NCBI RefSeq assembly: GCF_963855985.1
Contig: NC_087109.1
Span: forward strand, 5,476,001 to 5,540,000
Origin: Ostrinia nubilalis
Taxonomy: Eukaryota; Arthropoda; Insecta; Lepidoptera; Crambidae
Direction of reading: 5' to 3'
Length of the DNA: 64,000 bases
In this document: positions 13,201-25,200 of the stretch, piece by piece
Numbering within the stretch: the stretch's first letter is position 1
Layout of the letters: the number at the start of each line of letters is the position of its first letter
The notes under the pieces: model-generated
Seen by the model: only the letters and a program-made list of their open reading frames with translations
What the model was told of the DNA's origin: nothing
Databases searched by the model: none
Made by a program: the position numbers and the translations under genes

Positions 13201-16200
13201 TAAAACACAATTTGTTTTGTATACCGTGACAAAAATAATGTCTATTTTCAGGTCTTTGCGTGTCTTAAACTATTTTACAGTCAATTTAGACTGGTGTCTA
13301 AGACAGTACTTTGGATAACCCTGTAAAAATTTGCGAATTTTACATAATCTAATAAATTCGTTTTGAGATCAATGGAAGAAAGATTAATTCGGATGAGTTC
13401 GCTGTTCGGCACCTAAAAAACAACTCCCGGATGCCCGTTTTCACGTTCAATCCCTAATTTTTAAGTGACCCCTTTGGTAACACATAACAGGCATTTTGTT
13501 TTCATAGGGGTTACTTAAAAATTTGGGATTGATGGTGAAAACGGGCATGAAAGAATTTAGTTTCTCTTCTTGCCAGCTATCTCTTGTGAGCTAGAGATAC
13601 AGATATGGAAAGAAAAAGATAAAAAAGAGTGAATAAGTTGTCGTCTATCATGGCTCAATTACATCGATCGACAACATGACGTGCACGATTTTATTTTTCT
13701 TTATCGGACAATGATATTCATTCAAGCATGCTATTTTTCAACAAAATTATCAACTACATTCAATAAGTTATTTTTCTTTTTATATATCACACTAACGAAC
13801 TAGAGTCTAACCCCCTTACTAATAACAGGCTCGTTGAACAGTGTTTTTGTTGTTGTGACGTTTAGTATGGAAATGTCATTTTAAAACCACTAGACATTAA
13901 TTCTTTAACCACTAGACTTCACTCAATTACAGTGAAAAATCTATACATTATAACGACATTCAAGGGACTGAGCATTAATCGACGTTATAGAGAGAGGACG
14001 TTAAATAGAGTGACACGGTAGAGCGGATAGAAAACAAGGTAGCCCAATAAAGTCAAGCAAATTCGACGTTTTGAGGAGTTTGTCGTTAAATCGAGTGACG
14101 TTATAAAGTTTACACTGTTATTCTTAGAAATACATAATATATTCCATGCTTGCAAGCGAAATACAATCTCTGATGACAACACGTGCAATCAGTATGTAAA
14201 AGAAAGGTGTATTATCTATTATGCTGAAGCAATCAATCCTTAAACCAGTATAGAGAAAAATAAACCTTATTTCATCTTCATATTGTTCAAAATTAAGTGA
14301 CAGTTAAACGACTACTACGAGAGTCAAAGATAAGCAAATGTTTAAAAACTCAACATAAAGTAGGTATTACAACACAGATGCGTTAAATGAATTCACTGCA
14401 TTTTTCATCAACCATCTTTACAATTCGGTTCATTGACGCGTCAAAATTGTAAACAGCTCTTATCCCGTTAGCATAAGACTCAAATTAAACTGCGATATCG
14501 TTATCAAAACCTAAAAGTCAACAACCAAGCTTCATCGTGCACTAACCCAAATACATTCAAAGCTAGTATAATAATAGGTTGTTTGCTCGAAAACACTTCA
14601 TGTTTATTTGATTTACACCGTTTTCCGATATAAAAGGATAATGGAAGAAACGAAAATAGATCGAAGTATTCATAAGGCTGAGGCTACACTAGGCTGAGGA
14701 CCGGGAGAGCGAACGATATGGTTATAACCCGGTTAAGTTAACCGGGCACCTGGCGGCCGTGACGTCACATCGACGCTCTGATACGAACGGGAGACGGGAG
14801 ATGAACATGAACGTACAACCGGTCGTGTTAACTACGCACCTGACGTAACATCGACGATCTGGACGAACGGGGCAAACACGGGGAGATGTGCGGGTGAGTG
14901 CGAGGAAGAGTCGCATAAAGGGTGATTCATTGATAGGTGAACAAACAAAAAAGATGGATTACCTACTTTAGCGAAAATTAAGAAATAGCATGGGTATATT
15001 AATTAGTAGATTCTGTTGAATTTCAGTATTTCTAAATTAATAGAAGTTATTATAATATTTGCTCAGGAGTTTTCTAAAGAGTGAAAATAAATTAGAATCT
15101 GTATTTTTTATCACATCACAGAGTAATGTAGTCTCATCCTAAGGTAAACGCTCTGCTACAAGGGCTTAGCTGGTTGCTAGGCAACTACATATTAAGTTGG
15201 AGATCGAAGGACATGATCGACTGAAGTTAATACTTAGATGAAATTGTAAATACCTTTGCCTATTACTTCTGCATGAATGGTCGCGAAAAGACGATATTCC
15301 CCGATAGATATTAAACTCTATAACTGTACTACAGAGTTCAAAATGTGTGTTGTGCTGGCGTCTGAATCTACACAATACTCACATTTCGAGCATATAAGAT
15401 TTTTTATTTATTTTTTGTATAGGTTCTCTGCGTGGGTTGAACTTTGACATCTAAAGTAATAACAACTATTTATACTTGAGAGCCATGAAAAATAAAACAA
15501 TGTAAATTCAAAATTGTGACTTGTGTGTGTACAAAAAACACTAAGAATAATTGTTACTAAAAACACTAAACTAATAAAGATGCAAATCTGAAATGAATTA
15601 TTTTACAATTTTATTTATTGGCCACAGATTAGTCACCAACCAAACTTCGACTTTATAGTGTATTTATTTTATTTACTTGTCAAATTCACAAACAAACTTC
15701 ACTATAGTGTGTTCCCAGCCTTAGTGACTCCATAAATAACGTCAGCTTAGAAGGGAGAATAAAGTGTGCGGATAATGTTCTATGTCCTGTAAAATATGAC
15801 TCCATTCGTATGACGTGTCTCAATCTATACGTCATCTATACTAATATTGTAAAGCTGAAGAGTTTGTTTGTTTGCTTGAACGCGCTAATCTTAAGAACTT
15901 CTGGTACGATTTGATAAATTATTTTTGTGTTGTATAACCCAATTATTATTAAGAATATTATTAAGAAGGCTTTAGGCTATTATAACATCACCCTAGAGCC
16001 AATAGGGGCGGAGCAGTAAAGAAATATTATTCAATTTATTTTTACGCGAACGAAGCCGCGGGCACATCTAGTCTGATAAATAGAATTAGGCTTATAATAG
16101 GCAGGTAATTTTCTATAAGGTCAACAAGAAAATCGTAAAAAACCTCTGCAAGATACAGCTGCCATTTTAATGTAAAAGTTGTTTGTATTGATGAGTGTAT

Positions 16201-19200
16201 TCGCTTCCGTGAGTATGGCGTAAATTGGAACCGATTCTGGTTTAATTTGCAAAAAGTGACGTCACATTTACATAGAAAATCTTTGGGGAATCACGTTTAA
16301 ACAGCTCGTAATAAGTATGTCAACTGATTGGGGGTGACAACTACCCCAATTATCCAGAAGATTCACTGACACCTGCATTACATAACACCGTATTTACATA
16401 TGTGTGCTCACGCCTCGCGCGTTGAAATGTTTCACGAGATAATATGTACAGTCTACCGCACAAAGACTACACATTTTCGTTGAATAATAGTACCTATTAC
16501 GACTAAAGAAGGCACGTAGCTGGATGTGCAGTCGACTGTACGAGAACCGACGCGAGTTGCTTGTTTATAAACATTCGCGGGATGTTCATTTTGACGCTCG
16601 CACGCGAGTTCCTACTGGGAGTTGTTATCGGATGACACGATTTTGCCAGTAAGTTCTTCGTTAATTTGTTTGCCAGTTCCTTCAGTTACTTCGTGATCAT
16701 GGCGCTTGCAACAGTGTCGAAATTAAGGTACATGGTAGCAATCCCGTCAATAATAATTATTTCGTTAATTTGAATTCGTCATTAATTATTGCCGTTATAT
16801 TGGAAATAGGTCATATTCATCGTATTACTTTTTCGTGATCTTCATCGAGCAGAGCCTTATTATTCGTTAATCGAAGCGATTTTAACGACATTTTATATTT
16901 AGACTTACAATAAATCTAATGACACATCACATGTTGTAAAAAAAACACTCAATACCCGAAAGCGCTCAAAAACTTTTTACGGCAGTTAAATAACAAACAA
17001 ATAGCTTATTTGCCAGTAAAAACATGGCAGAAGGCACGGTACGACCTAGTTTGATCATTATCCCCTTAACAAACCACTAAATCATGCGTACTGCATATTT
17101 AGTAGATTAATAGACAAAATGGTTTAAAAAAATATTGGTGGTTTGGGAGTCTGTGGCTAAAGTTCACTATACAGGGTGTCCCGTAAATTTGGAAAATGTG
17201 AAGATTTGTGGCAACACGAGTAAAAAGACCGTCACCTGGAGTAGAATTTTTTGAATTTTTTTATATGCCTATTATTTTGAAAATATGCCACATAGATTTT
17301 TTTTATATTTTTCTGATAACCAGCACAACTTGCCTCAACACCCAGTTCCGGCTTGACGTTCCATTACGGGACACCCTGTATATTTACGGTAATGTATGTA
17401 ATCAACAAAGAATCCTATAAAGTCTACCTTTATACACTGCCTTTGACTTTAGTACTTAGCAGCAGTATAATGCCGTGATATTTCGAATAATTCGTAATTT
17501 CGTATTCATTCGCTTTTGTTTGTAGTAACTACACACTCTTTTGTTGGTGTTGACATTGAAAACTCTAAACAAACAGCCAGGGTCAGCAGGTGTGGATAAT
17601 TATGCAAAATGGATATGTATGTAATGTGCACATTTTGCTGTGACATCTGAGAAGGTATTGAATTGAACATTATTTATTTTATTTTATTATGTATAATTAT
17701 TTAAGCAACTCGTTTGTCTAACAAGCTATTTCTACAAATTTTCACAAGCTAGTTCACGAACTTGATCGTTTTCTTTCAGAAATACCTAAAGTAGCTCATA
17801 CCGCCTGTCTATACGGCTCAGCTGTCTCGAAGATCTTCACTATGAGTTATTGAAGAACATGTACGCGTGCTTTAATTCACAAACTTCTTCACGAGCAGAT
17901 TCATGAATTGTCAGTGATAGTTCTTTAATGGTCACGCAAGCGTGCTTTAGCTCGTGAGCTAGTTCAGTAACTAGTAAACGAACTAGCTCGCGAGCTAAGC
18001 GAACTAGCTGAAATTATAGAAATTATCCAAAAAACCTCTTACCGCCTAAACATACGGCTCCAGTCTCACTTATCTTCACTAAGAGCTTTTTAGCGAGTCA
18101 TACTGCTTGTTCACAATCAAGCTCGCGAGCATTTGCTGAAAAAAATATCAATCCAAAATAGCTCTTACCGCCTGAATATATGGCTCCAGCGTCTCGCTGG
18201 TCTTCACTATGAGCTCCTTAGCGAGCGCGTACGCGTACTTGTGTTCGCGCTTGTTCGGCTCCACCAGGTTCGTCAGGATCACGTTGAGGAGCTCGTTGGA
18301 GACAACATCTGATTCTGTGATGAGGGGACAGAGGACGTCCAGCATGAAGGACTTCACTTTCGTCGAGTGTTCCGTACTGTTGGGAAAATAGAAGTAATAT
18401 TAGCTATGTGAATGTAATTCGTCGTGTGGTTCCGGCAGAGCATAATAGGACCCCACTTCTAGTGGATATCGGTAGGTTACTAAAGCACCAAACATGCGAA
18501 GATCAGGCCTCATCAAGCTACCTCCCCAGTGTAGGCCAAATTCTCCTTTTGCCTCGGGTATAAAAAGATCATTAAGATTCCATACATTTTCTCACTAAAA
18601 ATTATCTCCTCTGAGAAGGTCAAGCTCCTGCAGTGGAAAATGAATACCAAATAGATGATGATGATGTACAGAAACAATTATAGAAGCCATCACACGTTAA
18701 ACGGTTATGTCGTTTGCGTGCGATGTAGTTACACATTTGACAATGTAATTTTCTAGAAAAAAAATTCGAATATTCTTTTATTCATTCGAAATGTGTACTT
18801 CGATAATTAATTTCTATATCGGTCCAGTCATTCTCCAGTTATCTTATCAAAACGCTGTTCTCATTTAATATAAATAGATGTTAAACTACTATATTTGATA
18901 TTGCTTGCACTATTAAATAAAATACTTAATAAACATTTTGTCTATTCAAGCATGTAAGGTCATATCGAAATACACTGAAAAGAAAATGTTTTAAATCATT
19001 TGTTAGCGTAGTAAAATAATAGCTGCTTGATTAGGCATTATTAATAACGTTTTCAAGGCTACATTATATCGCTTGTGCAATATTGTAACATAAATGATGA
19101 ATGAGTACTAAATCTTACTTATTTTTGTTTGGAATGAATAGTCGATTTCGGTAGCACATCAGCTTAATTATTGTTTTGTTTGAATTCAAATCATTTAATT

Positions 19201-22200
19201 CAATACTTATGCCCTTTCCAGAGCACTTGTACAAGTCCCAAATATAGCTTGCCCTACCACCACTTCGGAACAACAAAATGCAATATCACACTTTCAACTT
19301 CATAAAATGTCACAGTAAGGAACGAATTATGACATTTTTTAACACTATACCTTTGATTGTCATTAAGTCGTATTACAATTTAATTAACCTTTAACTGGTG
19401 ACATGGTTTTTGTGTAACGTAACTGGTGACGTACGGTCTGAGAGGCCGCTACCGTATCAAGACTGTAGCTTAGAAACTAGGTAAGGTAGCATACCACAAT
19501 CTTTAAAAACAGATTATTAGCATATAGAAGAATTAAATTAAAATAAAATAATAAACTCTAAATATCATTTTTAATGCAGAACATGCTGTTAAATTATATT
19601 TAGTAATAAAATTAAAAAAACTAGAGATGAGATCGATAATCGCAAACAAAGAAATTTAAATCAACAAACTATAACAAAATTAGTATTTTTTATTATAGTC
19701 CAAATAATAATCAATTAAAAAAAACCTATCACACCTAGGTAACCTATCATTTTAGAAAACTGGCAGTGGTGAAACTTTTGTATTTTTTATTGGCTGTCAG
19801 GGCATTTATTGTTTGGCATAAAGATGGACCGTCATTTTCACTTTCTGACTGATTCTCGTCAATTGGTCCTTCATCTTCAAAAACACTTTCTTCGGCTTCC
19901 GAATCATGGTCACTTTGCTCCTGAACGATGTTTTCAGGGACATATTCGGCTTCCGACCCAATTGAGTCTTGATTTTCCAGATATTTTTCAACTGGTCGAA
20001 TTTTCAAGTCGTTTCATAAAGTATGGGACTATATTCCCAACTAATGACAACAAATGATCCAACGCACTTTTTTGGAGTTATTTAAGTATAAATTGCAAGT
20101 AAAAACAGTAAAAATACAAATAACCTGTATGAAAAAAATGTCACGTAACTGGTGACATGCGGTCTGAGAGACCGCTGCTGAACTTTACATCGATGTAACT
20201 TGCCGATTTGGAGCTGAATGATGCAAATATCCTTATCTACGGCGTAGACACAACTAAACTCGAAGCTACTGAAGCGGTGAAACATAGGAAGTACGGGGAA
20301 GGGGGTGAAACGATGTTTCACTGACGCCGCCCGGCCTGTGAGACCGCTTGTCACCAGTTAAAGGTTAAGTATTAATTCCTCTGATAAACAAGAAAGTGAT
20401 ATAGAAAAAATATGATAACATCTTTTTTCATATAGCCTTGACCACATTTTAATACTGTGTAAAAGTTCGCAAAATATTGGCTCTCATGTACAGTCAGCGT
20501 CAAATAGTTAGTGACACTAACGCCCGTATTCACAAACATTACTATGAGGTCTCTCGGTGCGCGTGAACGCACAGGGTGACATACGAACCAATTACAGAGC
20601 TCTATTCAACGCTGTGCGTTCGATTTGCTGCTTCATTTAAGCAAGCATCGCTTGTGAATACGGGCGTTAAGAGCGTTTACGCCGTTTGGCTCAAAAACAG
20701 TACTTTTTCAACTCGTTACAATCATTAACCAGTTACATTACAAATATGTTATAGGCATAAATAATTAGGCAATTTCGTCGTCTAAATAGTTAGTTGAGAA
20801 AATATTTCGATTAGTGTAGTATTTAAAAATTCTATCAAGATAAGTCCACACAGGTTTTCAAATTTCCACTTTAGCGTCAGTTTACAAGCTGAAATTTTTA
20901 TAAAAAATATTGTGAAAACGATATAACAAACATTTATATCCTATATCATAGGTCCTTAGGCAAATAGTTAATTGAGAAAATTCTTAGATTTAAGCATTTT
21001 ACAATAAGAAATCACAAATTCAATGAACGTGAAATACCCAAAAATCAAAGTGATTTTTACACCATTATTCTTCTTTAATTCAACATAAAAATAGCTTAAT
21101 ATAATAAAATAACATCTTCTTTAAAATATTTACTTTGAAACGATATATAATTCATTGTTATTGTTTTGCTATAAACATTTGAAAACTATTAAAAAACGCC
21201 GCGCGCGAATCATTTCCAATGATGCCCCTTGAAACGCCGCGCTTCGCGTAAACGCTCTTAAGGTACCGTAGTCAGTGAGTTTGTAACACGTCCTTGTTTC
21301 AATTGGAATAAAAATGTGTTGTCAACTTTTTGAACATTTGGGTGTCACGAACTTTTGACACCGACTGTATCAACCAATTTTCAGTTCACCCTTTCTTTTT
21401 TCCAGGAATCTGGTATAAATTATACTCCCTTTTTCGTAACAAGCCATTTATTTACCAAAATTGGGTCAACGCCTGTCGCCTAAACTAGTAGTTACTCGTA
21501 TATTAACGGATAGGAAAAGTTTTTATATTTATAGTTCACAGTTAACCTCATATTAAGAAGTTTGTTGTGACGTAATCAACGTTTCTGAAGCCATACAGTG
21601 TATGTTGATAAGTTTACTTGATGAGAAAAGCCTACCAACTTAAGTCTACGTGACCTAATTGTAAATAACTTGCTATTGGCTGCTTGTTAGATGAAGGAAA
21701 TAGAACAATAAGTTCATTTAGACTGCGAAAATTTTGAAAGTATTTTAGAACAAAAAGTGCCAGTATTTAGCATGATGAACGATGGCACATACACACTATA
21801 ATGTAGATATCAGTAATACATGATAATATCAGTGATACAGAGCAATGAATTAAACTTAGGTCTTAGGTACTTCTAGAATGATCTCATTCTGACTCAAAAA
21901 TATTTGCTCCGATGAGGTCAGTCATTAATCGTCTTTATAAATAGCTTTAATCCCATAAAACAAACATTGTCACTATAGTTTTAAAAATACAAGTGCTGCA
22001 TTACTACCATTACTACAGTCCTCTCAACTTAAGCTGAGAATTGCATTTGTGTGAGTGCACATCGATAGTGTAGAGTGGCAATCGGCTTGAGGCGCGGCGC
22101 GTCCCGCGCATGGTTTAAACCGGTTTATACTAGTTTATGGCAATCGGCCTGAGGCGCGGCGCGTCCGCCACGCGTCACTTCCCTGCCGCTCACATACTTC

Positions 22201-25200
22201 ACTTCACCCCCGGTACTGGTAGCAGAACTAGCAGATAGACGTGTAATTTTATGTAATTGTGTTCCAAATATTAGTGAAATGGCTCCTACTGTAAGTGAAT
22301 TTCCTGTACGAAAACCATTAAGCAGGCAAGTGAAACAAATTTTATGCTAATTGAATACGTATTTTAAAGGTGTGAACGAAAAGTTTTTAGTCTGTTTTTA
22401 TTTTGTAATTTTATAAATTTGTTTGTCTTTTTGTTGTATTTTGTAAGGCTGGCTGGACACCCTCTCTATTTAAACGGTGCTCGCAGAATATCAGCGTCGA
22501 GGTACTTCGTGCCTTGGCAATTGGCATAATATGATGAGCGAGGACCTGTTTTTATTTATTTATTTAAAAGGATGTGTCAAGTGTCGTTACATCGGCCCAA
22601 TTGGTAGCTAGTGTTTTATGGAGTTCCTTTTAATAAAACATTAATTTTATTTGTATGTGTTTTACTAACTGTACCTTTGGCGATCACTCACACAAATGCA
22701 ATTCTCAGCTTAAGTTGATAGGACTGTACCGTCTTATGACTGTTGTTTGTTTATTGGCGGCGGGCCAACTAGACTGTCAGAGCTGTCCCGGTCACCAAAG
22801 AGAACTGTCACTTGGTTAATGAACCTTCGCGTATGACAGAGTTCATGGTATAAACAAGTGTGTTACAACGCCGATGCGTATACTATAAGCACAAAATATA
22901 ACAGAAGGTAAACTCATGTATGTACCTCGCTTTGCATACCTCTCTCGCTCGCACGCTCGGCCGTCGCGCCAGGGTTGTCTTGTCATGTGTTGTGTTTATT
23001 TCGTTATGATAGAAAAATGTTACTCTTAATACTATGCAAGAAAGACAATAACAGATATCCACGTATACTTATTTATATTTAGTACGTTATTATAGTAATA
23101 GTTTGCAAACAAATACACGAGAAGGAAGTAGTATTTAGTTGAGTGGTTGACACTATTATCCAACTAATATTATAAATGCGAAAGTTTGGATGTCTGGATG
23201 TTTGTTGCTCTTTCACGCAAAAACTACTGAACGGATTTTGATGTAACTTTACAGTATTATTGTTTATAACCCTGAATAACATATAAGACGATCTGTGACA
23301 AACTAAATTTCACGCGGGTGAAGCCGCGGGCAAAAGCTAGTTATCCAATAATTCCTAAAACCTCTCTAAAACAATTCGATATTCCTAATAATTGAGTTGG
23401 CTTTCAATTTCAATTGAAATTCAAATAAATAACTTACTTACCTCCCCGAATCAACTGGTAATTTAAAAAATGAAAATTCGGTATTTAATGATGAGTTTAA
23501 GCAACCAAATACCGAACAATTATAATACGACTTTTTCTGTTCACTCATTTTCGTCAATTTCGCAAAACAAAATAATATCACAGGCGGTTGACCGGCGCGT
23601 GACTCAAGCGAACCACAGCGAACGTGTGGCGAACATCTGTCGCGCCACGTCGCGCTCGCATTCGTCCAAGACAGTCTTGCTAGGAGCGGTGTCTATGTGA
23701 ATAGAATAATGTTTCCTAGCATAAGACTGCAATTATTTAAACGAAGCCCCTATTGTATGGCTATTAAAATATATAACAAGTTGCCTGAATTTTTTAAACT
23801 GTTGCCACTAGAGTTGTTTAAAAAAAAGGTCCATATCTGGCTTTTGAATAAATGCTATTACTCAGTACAAGAATACTTTGACGACAAATTATTATGACTA
23901 ACAGACTATTTAATTTTCTCGACTAGAATTATTTATTGTAAAGCATGTTAATATAATCCATTGTAATAATAATCCTGACATTCAAACGCTGTAATTTATT
24001 ATTGTTATTTTGTACTTACATTTTTTTTTCTCAATATTTGCATGACTAATTAAGTCAACATGTGGACATGCCAATTGTAATAATAATATCTTGTAAAACC
24101 ATGTAAAAACAAATAAATATTTCTGATTTCTGATTTCTGATTTCTGTGTGCGTGGCTCGAGCGCGTTTAGTATGGAGTTTGTCTTCTGTTATATTTTGTG
24201 CTATAAGGCTGAGTTGCACCAACATATTTTACCCGTAACTTTAACAATAACCGGTGCTTTTTGTATGGAGTTTGACAGTTTTTCGACGTTTGTTAAAGTC
24301 AAAGTAAGATGGTGCAACTAAGCCTAGTGTATTTTTCCTTTGATGCGGATTTCGGCAACCGTACGATTAGCTAGTATTTGTACAGTAATGAACATAATCC
24401 ATTTTGACACTTTACCATCTTAAGCAGGTGTAATGTGTTATTTTGAAACAAAATTAATCTGATGAGACTATGTAAAGTCATAAAGGAGATCGTACACAAT
24501 TTGCAATGCCTTTGAAAAGGTGATTGTTACAGTCAAGTACTATCGTATCTACAGTAACACATAATAAGTGAAATACCTGAATACTTTTGGCAAAATGCCA
24601 CAAGTAGGTACGTTGTCACGTAAATTGCGTCATGTGATGATCACAAATTATATTAAAATATATTGTATACGTATCTTCTATCAGTGACGGAATTTAGTTT
24701 TGTTTCAAGGAAAGCAGTAGATACTCCCCTAAAATTCATTTTCTTCAACAAAACACCTTTTACCAGATTAACTATTTCATCGCCTACACGCATCGCACTC
24801 AAATTAGCTTGAAAATATTTTCTAACGCTGCCAATTTTCCTTTGATCGATTGGACATTCCACTACGGTTGAAATCGGTTCGTAGTTGTATTTCTGTAGAA
24901 AGCATTATCATCATCTTCTTCATCATCATTAGATTCATTAGGTAATTTAGTCTCCACTCTAGGACTAGAAGCAAAAGAGAGAATATAGCCTACAACCCCT
25001 TACTGGCCAGACGGGTTAGGGAAGCCCATGTTCACATATTTCTTCTTAATTACGACTAATTGCCTCTTACGACATCCATCCAAGAGTGGTAGATGGTTCT
25101 ATTCTACTCTGCCGGAACCACGCAACTTGTCAATATTGTTTATTAATTTGAGTTTCTTAGCTACCGATACTCACAACAATTTTAGAAAAACGAATTATCG

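Larger units (their letters stand above)
20491..21367. mobile_element. MITE with CAGTCAGCGTCAAAT ends, carrying nested insertions
   Basis: Left end CAGTCAGCGTCAAATAGTT and right end TTTTGACACCGACTG, with TA on both sides, are the ends of the same family as the intact 132-bp copy at 31418-31549. About 740 bp of foreign sequence separates the halves: a TA-flanked element at 20520-20667 and another inverted-repeat element at 20671-21257. Confidence 0.8.
22883..24205. mobile_element. 1.3-kb inverted-repeat element with GCACAAAATATAACAGAAG ends
   Basis: TATAAGCACAAAATATAACA at about 22884 and its complement ending near 24205 form terminal inverted repeats of about 22 bp. Between them lie a lepidopteran short repeat (23163-23342) and a LINE 3' fragment (23697-24146), so it is a compound locus. 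Confidence 0.55.

Noticed and set aside
24653..24862. A 69-codon minus-strand ORF
   Set aside because: No recognisable motif, no supporting splice sites in phase with Pds5, and AT-rich intronic composition.
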